Positions 11,853 to 23,114 of a DNA stretch of 64,000 nucleotides are shown here, in pieces. Source of the DNA: Mytilus californianus. Its lineage: Eukaryota; Mollusca; Bivalvia; Mytilida; Mytilidae. Position numbers and translations under genes: made by a program. The notes below the pieces were generated by a model. The model did not search any database. It was not told the DNA's origin and saw only the letters and a list, made by a program, of their open reading frames with translations. The stretch covers positions 67,668,322-67,732,321 of the forward strand of contig NW_026262593.1 of the NCBI RefSeq assembly GCF_021869535.1. Reading direction: 5' to 3'. Numbering within the stretch: the first letter of the stretch is position 1; the number at the start of each line of letters is the position of its first letter.

Positions 11853-13946
11853 GTTTCTCAGTCCATTTGCTCTCTAAGGATATATAGGATATACCTGTTA
11901 TTAGTGGATTCAAGGGCTAAAAACTCGATTATATCGTGCTTGGTCATGTATTTTCTCTTTGGTAAGTTCGACCGTTTTCGGTATGTTGGTGCTGAGTAAT
12001 CCTTAACCCAGATCAGTGCACTCTGTTCAATACTTAACTTTTGTTGCCCAGTATATTAGCTTTCTTGGTATATATAGGGTTTACCTGTTTTTAGGGGATT
12101 CACGGGTGCAAAACTCGATCATGTCGTGCTTGGTCATATGTATTTTTTCTTAGGTTTGGTTTGGCCGTTTTCGGTATGTTGTCAATCAATAATCCTTAAC
12201 CCGGATCTGTGCACTTTATTAAGTACTTAACTTTTGTTTATTAGTCCATTTGCTTTTTTAGGATATATAGGATATACCTGTTATTAGTGGATTCAAGGGC
12301 TAAAAACTCGATTATATCGTGCTTGGTGATGTATTTTTTCTTTGGTAAGTTCGACCGCTTTCGGTATGTTGGTGCTCAGTAATCCATTACCCAGATCAGT
12401 GCAATCTGTTCAATACTTAACTTTGGTTGCCCAGTATATTAGTTTTCTTGAGATATATAGGATATACTTGTTTTTAGAGGATTCATGGGGTTCAAAACTC
12501 TATCATATCGTGCTTGGTCATGTATTTTTTCTTAAGTTATGTTCGGCCGTTTTCGTTATGTTGGTGCTGAGTAATCCTTAACCCAAATCAGTGCACTCTG
12601 TTCAATACTTAACTTTTGTTGCCCAGTATATTAGCTTTCTTGGGATATATAGGGTTAACCTGTTTTAGGGGATTCACGGGTGCAAAACTCGATCATGTCG
12701 TTCTTGGTCATATGTATTTTTTCTTAGGTTTGGTTTGGCCGTTTTCGGTATGTTGTCAATCAATAATCCTTAACCCGGATCTGTGCACTTTATTTAGTAC
12801 TTAACTTTTGTTTATTAGTCCATTTGCTTTTTTAGGATATATAGGATATACCTGTTTTTAGTGGATTCAAGGGCTAAACACTCGATTATATCGTGCTTGG
12901 TGATTTATTTTTTCTTTGGTAAGTTCGACCGCTTTCGGTATGTTGGTGCTCAGTAATCCATAACCCAGATCAGTGCAATCTGTTCAATACTTAACTTTGG
13001 TTGCCCAGTATATTAGTTTTCTTGAGATATATAGGATATACTTGTTTTTAGAGGATTCATGGGGTTCAAAACTCTATCATATCGTGCTTGGTCATGTATT
13101 TTTTCTTAGGTTATGTTCGGCCGTTTTCGTTATGTTGTCAATCAATAATTCCTAACCCAGATCTGTGCACTTTATACAGTACTTAATTTTTGTTGCCCAT
13201 TCCATTTGCTTTCTTATGTTATTTAGGATGTACCTGTTATTAGGGGATTCTAGGACTAAAAACTCGATCATATCGTGATTGGTCATGTATTTTTTCTTTG
13301 GTAAGTTTGGTTGTTTTCGGTATGTTGGCGCTCAGTTATCCTTAACCCGGATCAGTGCACTCTGTTCAATAGTTAACTTTTGATGCCCAGTATATTAACT
13401 TTCTTGAGATATATAGGGTATACCTGTTTTTAGAGGATTCAAGGGTTCAAAACTCGATCATATCGTGCTTGGTCATGTATTTTTTCTTAGATTATGTTCG
13501 GCCGTTTTCGGTATGTTGTCAATCAATAATTCTTAACCCGGATCTGTGCACTTTAGTCACTACGTAACTTTCGTTGCCCATTCCGTTTGCTTTCTTATTT
13601 TATTCAGGATGTACCTGTTATTATGGGATTCTAGGGCTAAAAACTCGATCATATCGTGCTTGGTCATGTATTTTTTATTTGGTAAGTTCGACCGTTTTCG
13701 GTATGTTGGTGCTCAGTAATCCTTAACCCGGATCAGTGCACTCTATTCAATATTTTACTTTTTTTGCCCAGTATATTAGCTTTCAAGGGATATATACCTG
13801 TTTTAAGAGGATTCACGGGTGCAAAACTCGATCATATCGTGCTTAGTCATGTATTTTTTCTTAGATTAGGTTTGGCCGTTTTCGGTATGTTGTCAATCAA
13901 TATTCCTTAACCAGGATCTGTGCACTTAATTCAGTACTTAGCTGTT
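11853..13946 (+). repeat. HOR copy H4, 11-mer (2094 bp)
   Basis: Order: a1 b1 a2, b2 fused to an a1 tail, b1 a2 b2 a3 b3 a4 b13. Eleven monomers match 2094 bp. The fusion makes two B-type monomers adjacent and repeats the b1-a2-b2 block. Confidence 0.87.
12540..12575 (+). other. Junction b2 to a1 tail, breaking A/B alternation
   Basis: B-type ggccgttttcgttatgttg is followed directly by the a1 ending gtgctgagtaatcc, and then by another B monomer. The switch lies in the shared word tatgttg, as expected for homologous crossover. The corresponding point in the sister copy near 20980 continues normally with gtcaatcaataattcc. Confidence 0.85.
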
Positions 13947-16900
13947 GTTTCTCAGTCCATTTGCTCTCTAAGGATATATAGGATATACCTGTTATTAGTG
14001 GATTCAAGGGCTAAAAACTCGATTATATCGTGCTTGGTCATGTATTTTCTCTTTGGTAAGTTCGACCGTTTTCGGTATGTTGGTGCTGAGTAATCCTTAA
14101 CCCAGATCAGTGCACTCTGTTCAATACTTAACTTTTGTTGCCCAGTATATTAGTTTTCTTGGTATATATAGGGTTTACCTGTTTTTAGGGGATTCACGGG
14201 TGCAAAACTCGATCATGTCGTGCTTGGTCATATGTATTTTTTCTTAGGTTTGGTTTGGCCGTTTTCGGTATGTTGTCAATCAATAATCCTTAACCCGGAT
14301 CTGTGCACTTTATTTAGTACTTAACTTTTGTTTATTAGTCCATTTGCTTTTTTAGGATATATAGGATATACCGGTTTTTAGTGGATTCAAGGGCTAAAAA
14401 CTCGATTATATCGTGCTTGTTGATGTATTTTTTCTTTGGTAAGTTTGACCGCTTTCGGTATGTTGGTGCTCAGTAATCCATAACCCAGATCAGTGCAATC
14501 TGTTCAATACTTAACTTTGGTTGCCCGGTATATTAGTTTTCTTGGGATATATAGGATATACTTGTTTTTAGAGGATTCATGGGGTTCAAAACTCTATCAT
14601 ATCGTGCTTTGTCATGTATTTTTTCTTAGGTTATGTTCGGCCGTTTTCGTTATGTTGTCAATCAATAATTCCTAACCCAGATCTGTGCACTTTATGCAGT
14701 ACTTAATTTGTGTTGCCCATTCCATTTGCTTTCTTATGTTATTCAGGATGTACCTGTTATTAGGGGATTCTAGGACTAAAAACTCGATCATATCGTGATT
14801 GGTCATGTATTTTTTCTGTGGTAAGTTTGGTTGTTTTCGGTATAATGGCGCTCAGTTATCCTTAACCCGGATCAGTGCACTCTGTTCAATAGTTAACTTT
14901 TGATGCCCAGTATATTAACTTTCTTGAGATATATAGGGTATACCTGTTTTTAGGGGATTCAAGGGTTAAAAACTCGATCATATCGTGCTTGGTCATGTAT
15001 TTTTTCTTAGGTTATGTTCGGCCGTTTTCGGTATGTTGTCAATCAATAATTCTTAACCAGGATCTGTGCACTTTAGTCACTACGTAACTTTCGTTGCCCA
15101 TTCCGTTTGCTTTCTTATTTTATTCAGGATGTACCTGTTATTAGGGGATTCTAGGGCTAAAAACTCGATCATATCGTGCTTGGTCATGTATTTTTTCTTT
15201 GGTAAGTTCGACCGTTTTCGGTATGTTGGCTCTCAGTAATCCTCATTCCGGATCAGTGCACTCTATTCAATACTAAAATTTTGTTGCTCAGTATATTAGA
15301 TGTCTTGAGATATATAGGGTATACCTGTTTTTAGAGGATTCAAGGGAGCAAACCTCGATCATATCGTGCTTGGTCAGATATTTTTTTCGGTTAGGTTCGG
15401 CCGTTTTCGGTATGTTGTCAATCAATAATCCTTAACCTGGATCTGTGCACTTTATGCAGTGCTTAATGTTTGTTGCCCAGTCCATTTGCTTTCTTATGAT
15501 ATATAGGATATACCTGTTTTTAGGGGATTCAAGGGCTAAAAACTCGATCATATCGTGCATGGTCATGTATTTTTTCTTTGGTAAGTTTGGCTGTTTCCGG
15601 TATGTTGGCGCTCAGTTATCCTTAACCAGGAACTGTGCACTCTTTTCAATACTTAACTTTTGTTGCCCAGTATATCAGTTTTCTTATGTTATAAAGAGTT
15701 TACCTGTTTTTAGAGGATTCAAGGGTTCAAAACTCGATCATGTCGTTCTTTGTCATGTATTTACTCTTATGTTAGGTTCGGCCGTTTTCGGTATGTTGTC
15801 AATCAAGTATCATTAACCCTGATCTGTGCACTTTATTCAGTACTTAACGTTTGTTGCCCAGTCCATTTGCTTTCTTAGGATATATAGGATATACCTGTTA
15901 TAAGGGGATTCTAGGGCAAAAAACTTAATCTTATCGTGCTTGGTCATGTATTTTTTCTTTGGTAAGTTTGACCGTTTTCGGTATGTTTGCGCTCAGTTAT
16001 CATTAACCCGGATCAGTGCACTCTGTTCAGTATTAAACGTTTGTTGCCTAGTATGTTAGCTATCTTGAGATATATAGGGTATACCTGTTTTTAGAGAATT
16101 CAAGCGTTCAAAACACGATCATATCGTGCTTGGTCATGTATTTTTTCTTATGTTAGGTTCGGCCGTTTTCGTTATGTTGTCAATCAATAATCCTTAACCC
16201 AGATCTGTGCACTTTATTCCGTACTTAACTTTCGCTGCCCTGTCCATTTGCTTTCTTAGGATATATATAGGATATACCTGTTATTAAAGGATTCAAGGGC
16301 TGAAAACTCGATCACATCGTGCTTGGACATGTATTATTTCTTTTGGAATTTTGGCCGTTTTCGATATGTTGGCGCTCAGTTCTCCTTAACCCGGACCAGT
16401 GCACTCTGTTCAATACTTAACATTTATTGCCCAGTATATTATCTTTCTTGGGATATATAGGGTATATCTGTTTTTAGAGGATTCAAGGGTTCAAAACTCG
16501 ATCATATTGTACTTGGTCATGTATTTTTCTTAGGTTAGGTTCGGCCCTTTTCGGTATACTAGTATTGTCAATCAATAATCCCTAAACCGGATCTGTGCCC
16601 TTTATTCAGCACTTACCTTTTGTTGCCTAGTTCATTTGCTTTCTTAAGATATGTAGGACATACCTGTTATTAGAGGGTTCAAGGGCTAAAAACTCGATCA
16701 TATCGTGATTGGTCATGTAATTTTTCTTTGGTAAGTTTTGCCGTTTTCGGTATGTTGGCGCTCAGTTATCCTTAACCCGGATCATTGCACTCTGTTCAAT
16801 ACTTAACTTTTGTGGCCCAGTATATTAGATTTCTTGGGATATATAGGATATAACTGTTTTTAGATGATTCAAGGTTTCAAAACTCGATCACATCGTGCTT

Positions 16901-18561
16901 GGTCATGTATTTTTTCTTTGGTAAGTTGGCCGTTTTCGGTATGTTGGCGCTCAGTAATCCTTATTCAGGAACTGTGCACTTTATTCAGTACTTAACTTCT
17001 ATTGCCCAGTCGATTTGCCTTCTTAGGATATATAGGATATACCTGTCATTAGGGGATTCAAGAGCTGTAAACTCGATCATATCGTGCTTGGACATGTAAT
17101 TTTTCTTTTGGAATTTTGGCGGTTTTCGATATGTTGGCGCTCGGTTATCCTTAACCCAGATCAGTGCACTCTGTTAAATCCTTTACTTTTGTTGCCTTGT
17201 CCATTTGCTTTCTTCACGTATAGAGGATATGCCTGTTATTAGGGTACTAAAGGTCTAAAAACTCGATCATATCGTGCTTGGTCGTGTATTTTTTCTTTGG
17301 TAAGTTTTGCCGTTTTCGGTATGTTGGTGCTCAGTAATCCTTAACCCGGATCAGTGCAGTCTGTTCAATACTAAACTTTTGTGGCCCAGTATATTAGATT
17401 TCTTGGGATATATAGGGTATACCTGTTTTTAGAGGATTCAATGGTTGAGAATTCGTTCATATCGTGCTTGCCCATGTATTTTTTCTTAGGTTAGGTTCGG
17501 CCGTTATCGATATGTTGTCAATCAATAATCCTTAATCGGGATCTGTACACTTTATTCAGTAGATAACTTCTACTGTCCATTCCATTTGCTTTCTTAGGAT
17601 ATATATAGAGATTATATACCTGTTATTAAGGGATTCAAGGGCTAAAAACTCGATCATATCTTGAGATATATAGGGTATAAAATCCTAAGATTGCTTTCGT
17701 GCTTGGTCATGTATTTTTTCTTTGGTGAGTTTGACCGTTTTCGGTATGTTGGCGCTCAGTAATCCTTAACCCGGACCAGTGCTCTCTGTTCAATACTTAA
17801 CATTTATTGCCCAGTATATTATCTTTCTTGGGATATATAGGGTATATCCGTTTTTTGAGGATTCAAGGGTTCAAAACTCGATCATATTGTGCTTGGTCAT
17901 GTTTTTTTTCTTAGGTTAGGTTCAGCCGTTTTCGATATGTTGTCAATCAATATTCCTTAACCCGGATCTGTACACTTTATTCAGTACTTAACTATTGTTG
18001 CCCATTTCATTTGCTTTATTAGGATATATAGGATATACATGTTATTAGGGGATTCAAGGTCTAAAAACTCAATCATATCGTGCTTGGTCAGGTATTTTTT
18101 CTTAGGTTATGTTCGGCGATTTTCGGTATGTTGTCAGTCAATTTTCCTTAACCCGGATCTGTGCAATTTATTCAGTGCTTAACTTTTGTTGCCGAATCCA
18201 TTTGCTGTCTTAGGATATATAGGATATACCTGTTATTAGGGGATTCCAGGGCTAAAAACTAGATCATATCATGCTTGTTCATGTATTTTTTATTTGGTAA
18301 GTTCGACCGTTTTCGGTATGTTGGTGCTCAGTAATCCTTAACCCGGATCAGTGCACTCTATTCAATATTTTACTTTTTTTGCCCAGTATATTAGCTTTCA
18401 AGGGATATATACCTGTTTTAAGAGGATTCACGGGTGCAAAACTCGATCATATCGTGCTTAGTCATGTATTTTTTCTTAGGTTAGGTTCGGCCGTTTTCGG
18501 TATGTTGTCAATCAATATTCCTTAACCAGGATCTGTGCACTTAATTCAGTACTTAGCTGTT
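13947..18561 (+). repeat. HOR copy H5, 24-mer with 38-bp insertion (4615 bp)
   Basis: Sister of H2: same 24-monomer order, same 4615-bp length, same 38-bp insertion. It differs from H2 by only a few single bases. Confidence 0.9.
17661..17698 (+). other. 38-bp insertion inside monomer a11 (copy 2)
   Basis: Identical to the insertion at 9238-9275 and exactly 8423 bp downstream. It is absent from the a11 monomers near 23989, 29700, 37312, 48172 and 52938. It therefore predates the segmental duplication and marks the two copies as sisters. Confidence 0.85.
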
Positions 18562-20275
18562 GTTTCTCAGTCCATTTGCTCTCTATGGATATATAGGATA
18601 TACCTGTTATTAGTGCATTCAAGGGCTAAAAACTCGATTATATCGTGCTTGGTCATGTATTTTCTCTTTGGTAAGTTCGACCGTTTTCGGTATGTTGGTG
18701 CTGAGTAATCCTTAACCCAGATCAGTGCACTCTGTTCAATACTTAACTTTTGTTGCCTAGTATATTAGCTTTCTTGGTATATATAGGGTTTACCTGTTTT
18801 TAGGGGATTCACGGGTGCAAAACTCGATCATGTCGTGCTTGGTCATGTATTTTTTCTTATGTTAGGTTCGGCCGTTTTCGTTATGTTGTCAATCAATAAT
18901 CCTTAACCCGGATCTGTGCACTTTATTCCGTAATTAACTTCTGCTGCCCTGTCCATTTGCTTTCTTAGGTTATTTATAGGATATACCTGTTATTAAAGGA
19001 TTCAAGGGCTGAAAACTCGATCACATCGTGCTTGGACATGTATTATTTCTTTTGGAATTTTGGCCGTTTTCGATATGTTGGCGCTCAGTTCTCCTTAACC
19101 CGGACCAGTGCACTCTGTTCAATACTTAACATTTATTGCCCAGTATATTATCTTTCTTGGGATATATAGGGTATATCCGTTTTTAGAGGATTCAAGGGTT
19201 CAAAACTCGATCATATTGTACTTGGTCATGTATTTTTCTTAGGTTAGGTTCGGCCTTTTTCGGTATACTAGTATTGTCAATCAATAATCCCTCAACCGGA
19301 TCTGTGCCCTTTATTCAGCACTTACCTTTTGTTGCCTAGTTCATTTGCTTTCTTAAGATATGTAGGACATACCTGTTATTAGAGGGTTCAAGGGCTAAAA
19401 ACTCGATCATATCGTGATTGGTCATGTAATTTTTCTTTGGTAAGTTTTGCCGTTTTCGGTATGTTGGCGCTCAGTTATCCTTAACCCGGATCATTTCACT
19501 CTGTTCAATACTTAACGTTTGTGACCCAGTATATTAGATTTCTTGGGATATATAGGATATAACTGTTTTTAGATGATTCAAGGTTTCAAAACTCGATCAC
19601 ATCGTGCTTGGTCATGTATTTTTTCTTTGGTAAGTTTGGTTGTTTTCGGTATGTTGGCGCTCAGTTATCCTTAACCCGGATCAGTGCACTCTGTTCAATA
19701 GTTAACTTTTGATGCCCAGTATATATCCTTTCTTGAGATATACAGGGTATACCTGTTTTTAGAGGATTCAAGGGTTCAAAACTCGATCATATCGTGCTTG
19801 GTCATGTATTTTTTCTTAGGTTATGTTCGGCCGTTTTCGGTATGTTGTCAATCAATAATTCTTAACCCGGATCTGTGCACTTTAGTCACTACGTAACTTT
19901 CGTTGCCCATTCCGTTTGCTTTCTTATTTTATTCAGGATGTACCTGTTATTAGGGGATTCTAGGGCTAAAAACTCGATCATATCGTGCTTGGTCATGTAT
20001 TTTTTATTTAGTAAGTTCGACCGTTTTCGGTATGTTGGTGCTCAGTAATCCTTAACCCGGATCAGTGCACTCTATTCAATATTTTACTTTTTTTGCTCAG
20101 TATATGAGCATTTAAGGGATATATACCTGTTTTAAGAGGATTCACGGGTGCAAAACTCGATCATATCGTGCTTAGTCATGTATTTTTTCTTAGGTTAGGT
20201 TCGGCCGTTTTCGGTATGTTGTCAATCAATATTCCTTAACCAGGATCTGTGCACTTAATTCAGTACTTAGCTGTT
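18562..20275 (+). repeat. HOR copy H6, 9-mer (1714 bp)
   Basis: Sister of H3 with the same nine-monomer order and the same private variants, including the ctctatgg form of the a1 landmark. Differences include the b8 word caatacttaacg (H3 has caatatttaacg) and the a4 word attcaggatg (H3 has attcaaaatg). Confidence 0.9.
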
Positions 20276-20438
20276 GTTTCTCAGTCCATTTGCTCTCTAA
20301 GGATATATAGGATATACCTGTTATTAGTGGATTCAAGGGCTAAAAACTCGATTATATCGTGCTTGGTCATGTATTTTCTCTTTGGTAAGTTCGACCGTTT
20401 TCGGTATGTTGGTGCTGAGTAATCCTTAACCCAGATCA
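20249..20438 (+). repeat. Monomer a1 of canonical HOR
   Basis: Family A, 190 bp. Tags: gtttctcagtcc, tttgctctctaagg, ttattagtggattc, gattatatcg and catgtattttctcttt. It serves as the HOR start landmark. Confidence 0.9.
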
Positions 20439-20631
20439 GTGCACTCTGTTCAATACTTAACTTTTGTTGCCCAGTATATTAGCTTTCTTGGTATATATAG
20501 GGTTTACCTGTTTTTAGGGGATTCACGGGTGCAAAACTCGATCATGTCGTGCTTGGTCATATGTATTTTTTCTTAGGTTTGGTTTGGCCGTTTTCGGTAT
20601 GTTGTCAATCAATAATCCTTAACCCGGATCT
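20439..20631 (+). repeat. Monomer b1 of canonical HOR
   Basis: Family B, 193 bp. Tags: ttggtatatatagggttta, ggattcacgggtgc, catgtcgtgc, an extra CATATG before the T-tract, and ggtttggtttggccg. Confidence 0.9.
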
Positions 20632-20821
20632 GTGCACTTTATTTAGTACTTAACTTTTGTTTATTAGTCCATTTGCTTTTTTAGGATATATAGGATATAC
20701 CTGTTATTAGTGGATTCAAGGGCTAAAAACTCGATTATATCGTGCTTGGTGATGTATTTTTTCTTTGGTAAGTTCGACCGCTTTCGGTATGTTGGTGCTC
20801 AGTAATCCATTACCCAGATCA
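20632..20821 (+). repeat. Monomer a2 of canonical HOR
   Basis: Family A, 190 bp. Tags: gtttattagtccatttgc, gattatatcg, cttggtgatg and gaccgctttcgg. Confidence 0.9.
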
Positions 20822-21013
20822 GTGCAATCTGTTCAATACTTAACTTTGGTTGCCCAGTATATTAGTTTTCTTGAGATATATAGGATATACTTGTTTTTAG
20901 AGGATTCATGGGGTTCAAAACTCTATCATATCGTGCTTGGTCATGTATTTTTTCTTAAGTTATGTTCGGCCGTTTTCGTTATGTTGTCAATCAATAATTC
21001 CTAACCCAGATCT
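20822..21013 (+). repeat. Monomer b2 of canonical HOR
   Basis: Family B, 192 bp. Tags: taactttggttgcccag, gatatacttgtttttag, ttcatggggttc and actctatcatatcg. Confidence 0.9.
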
Positions 21014-21204
21014 GTGCACTTTATGCAGTACTTATTTTTTGTTGCCCATTCCATTTGCTTTCTTATGTTATTCAGGATGTACCTGTTATTAGGGGATTCT
21101 AGGACTAAAAACTCGATCATATCGTGATTGGTCATGTATTTTTTCTTTGGTAAGTTTGGTTGTTTTCGGTATGTTGGCGCTCAGTTATCCTTAACCCGGA
21201 TCAG
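21014..21204 (+). repeat. Monomer a3 of canonical HOR
   Basis: Family A, 191 bp. Tags: ttatgttattcaggatgtac, ctaggactaaaaac, cgtgattggtcatg and ttggttgttttcgg. Confidence 0.9.
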
Positions 21205-21394
21205 TGCACTCTATTCAATAGTTAACTTTTGATGCCCAGTATATTAACTTTCTTGAGATATATAGGGTATACCTGTTTTTAGAGGATTCAAGGGTTAAAA
21301 ACTCGATCATATTGTGCTTGGTCATGTATTTTTTCTTAGGTTATGTTCGGCCGTTTTCGGTATGTTGTCAATCAATAATTCTTAACCAGGATCT
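21205..21394 (+). repeat. Reference family B monomer (b3), 190 bp
   Basis: A typical family B monomer, phased on GTGCAC. In order it carries aatagttaacttttgatgcc (the b3-specific tag), cagtatatta, the B-type gagatatatagggtatacc containing the GGTATACC palindrome, cctgtttttagaggattc, the shared core aactcgatcatattgtgc (here with one base changed), the T-tract catgtattttttct, the B tail ttaggttatgttcggccg and tgtcaatcaataattc. B differs from A mainly in the first 80 bases and in the last 55 bases; the middle is nearly common to both. Confidence 0.93.
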
Positions 21395-21584
21395 GTGCAC
21401 TTTAGTCACTACGTAACTTTCGTTGCCCATTCCGTTTGCTTTCTTATTTTATTCAGGATGTATCTGTTATTAGGGGATTCTAGGGCTAGAAACTCGATCA
21501 TATCGTGCTTGGTCATGTATTTTTTCTTTGGTAAGTTCGACCGTTTTCGGTATGTTGGCTCTCAGTAATCCTCATTCCGGATCA
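21395..21584 (+). repeat. Reference family A monomer (a4), 190 bp
   Basis: A typical family A monomer, phased on GTGCAC. It carries the a4-specific tag tagtcactacgtaactttcg, the A head ccgtttgctttctta, ctgttattaggggattc, the shared core actcgatcatatcgtgc, catgtattttttct, then the A tail tttggtaagttcgaccg and gttggctctcagtaatcc. It is about three-quarters identical to the neighbouring B monomer by eye. Confidence 0.93.
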
Positions 21585-21773
21585 GTGCACTCTATTCAAT
21601 ACTAAAATTTTGTTGCTCAGTATATTAGATGTCTTGAGATATATAGGGTATACCTGTTTTTAGAGGATTCAAGGGAGCAAAACTCGATCATATCGTGCTT
21701 GGTCAGATATTTTTTTCGGATAGGTTCGGCCGTTTTCGGTATGTTGTCAATCAATAATCCTTAACCTGGATCT
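21585..21773 (+). repeat. Monomer b4 of canonical HOR
   Basis: Family B, 189 bp. Tags: actaaaattttgttgctc, attagatgtcttgag, gggagcaaaactcg and cttggtcagatattttttt, which replaces the usual catgtatttttt. Confidence 0.9.
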
Positions 21774-21963
21774 GTGCACTTTATGCAGTGCTTAACGTTT
21801 GTTGCCCAGTCCATTTGCTTTCTTATGATATATAGGATATACCTGTTTTTAGGGGATTCAAGGGCTAAAAACTCGATCATATCGTGCATGGTCATGTATT
21901 TTTTCTTTGGTAAGTTTGGCTGTTTCCGGTATGTTGGCGCTCAGTTATCCTTAACCAGGAACT
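21774..21963 (+). repeat. Monomer a5 of canonical HOR
   Basis: Family A, 190 bp. Tags: ttatgcagtgcttaacg, tcttatgatatataggat, cgtgcatggtcatg and ggctgtttccgg. Confidence 0.9.
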
Positions 21964-22154
21964 GTGCACTCTTTTCAATACTTAACTTGTGTTGCCCAGT
22001 ATATCAGTTTTCTTGGGTTATAAAGAGTTTACCTGTTTTTAGAGGATTCAAGGGTTCAAAACTCGATCATGTCGTTCTTTGTCATGTATTTACTCTTATG
22101 TTAGGTTCGGCCGTTTTCGGTATGTTGTCAATCAAGTATCCTTAACCCTGATCT
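21964..22154 (+). repeat. Monomer b5 of canonical HOR
   Basis: Family B, 191 bp. Tags: cagtatatcagttttc, gttataaagagtttacc, catgtcgttctttgtc, catgtatttactc and caatcaagtatcc. Confidence 0.9.
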
Positions 22155-22344
22155 GTGCACTTTATTCAGTACTTAACGTTTGTTGCCCAGTCCATTTGCT
22201 TTCTTAGGATATATAGGATATACCTGTTATAAGGGGATTCAAGGGCAAAAAACTCAATCTTATCGTGCTTGGTCATGTATTTTTTCTTTGGAAAGTTTGA
22301 CCGTTTTCGGTATGTTTGCGCTCAGTTATCATTCACCCGGATCA
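22155..22344 (+). repeat. Monomer a6 of canonical HOR
   Basis: Family A, 190 bp. Tags: cttaacgtttgttgcccag, ctgttataaggggattc, actcaatcttatcg and gtatgtttgcgctc. Confidence 0.9.
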
Positions 22345-22535
22345 GTGCACTCTGTTCAGTATTAAACGTTTGTTGCCTAGTATATTAACATTCTTGGGAT
22401 ATATAGGGTATACCTGTTTTTAGAGAATTCAAGGGTTCAAAACACGATCATATCGTGCTTGGTTATGTATTTTTTCTTATGGTAGGTTCGGCCGTTTTCG
22501 TTATGTTGTCAATCAATAATCCTTAACCCGGATCT
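22345..22535 (+). repeat. Monomer b6 of canonical HOR
   Basis: Family B, 191 bp. Tags: cagtattaaacgtttg, tagagaattcaaggg, caaaacacgatc and cgttttcgttatg. Confidence 0.9.
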
Positions 22536-22727
22536 GTGCACTTTATTCCGTACTTAACTTCTGCTGCCCTGTCCATTTGCTTTCTTAGCATATATATAGG
22601 ATATACCTGTTATTAAAGGATTCAAGGGCTGAAAACTCGATCACATCGTGCTTGGACATGTATTATTTCTTTTGGAATTTTGGCCGTTTTCGATATGTTG
22701 GCGCTCAGTTCTCCTTAACCCGGACCA
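22536..22727 (+). repeat. Monomer a7 of canonical HOR
   Basis: Family A, 192 bp. Tags: ttattccgtacttaac, ctgctgccctgtcc, tattaaaggattc, cttggacatgtattatttc and tttggaattttggccg. Confidence 0.9.
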
Positions 22728-22923
22728 GTGCACTCTGTTCAATACTTAACATTTATTGCCCAGTATATTATCTTTCTTGGGATATATAGGGTATATCCGT
22801 TTTTAGAGGATTCAAGGGTTCAAAACTCGATCATATTGTACTTGGTCATGTATTTTTCTTAGGTTAGGTTCGGCCCTTTTCGGTATACTAGTATTGTCAA
22901 TCAATAATCCCTAAACCGGATCT
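22728..22923 (+). repeat. Monomer b7 of canonical HOR
   Basis: Family B, 196 bp. Tags: cttaacatttattgccc, attatctttcttggg, catattgtacttgg, ttcggcccttttcgg and the ATACTAGTAT palindrome. Confidence 0.9.
22859..22870 (+). other. TTAGG-TTAGG-TT motif in family B tail (example)
   Basis: Many B monomers carry two exact units of TTAGG followed by ttcgg; others have ttaggttatg or ttatgttagg. TTAGG is the common arthropod telomere unit. Two units can arise by chance in T/G-rich DNA, so this is recorded as a motif, not as telomeric sequence. Confidence 0.4.
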
Positions 22924-23114
22924 GTGCCCTTTATTCAGCACTTACCTTTTGTTGCCTAGTTCATTTGCTTTCTTAAGATATGTAGGACATACCTGTTATT
23001 AGAGGGTTCAAAGGCTAAAAACTCGATCATATCGTGATTGGTCATGTAATTTTTCTTTGGTAAGTTTTGCCGTTTTCGGTATGTTGGCGCTCAGTTATCC
23101 TTAACCCGGATCAT
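22924..23114 (+). repeat. Monomer a8 of canonical HOR
   Basis: Family A, 191 bp. Tags: gtgccctttattcagc, tgcctagttcatttgc, ttaagatatgtaggac and attagagggttc. Confidence 0.9.

Larger units (their letters stand above)
4620..12557 (+). repeat. First copy of 8423-bp-period segmental duplication (~7.94 kb matched)
   Basis: About 7.94 kb that recurs 8423 bp downstream. I noticed only about seven single-base differences, for example near 5631, 6674, 7329, 11088, 11513 and 12221, so identity is above 99.8% by eye. It spans the end of H1, all of H2 and H3 and the first part of H4. It ends where b2 jumps to an a1-type tail at about 12557. Confidence 0.88.
13043..20980 (+). repeat. Second copy of 8423-bp-period segmental duplication (~7.94 kb matched)
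   Basis: Matches 4620-12557 at a constant offset of 8423 bp, including the 38-bp insertion, the ctctatgg variant of the a1 landmark (10139 and 18562) and the same chimeric junctions. The match fails after about 20980, where the canonical b2-to-a3 order continues instead of the b2/a1 hybrid. Confidence 0.88.
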
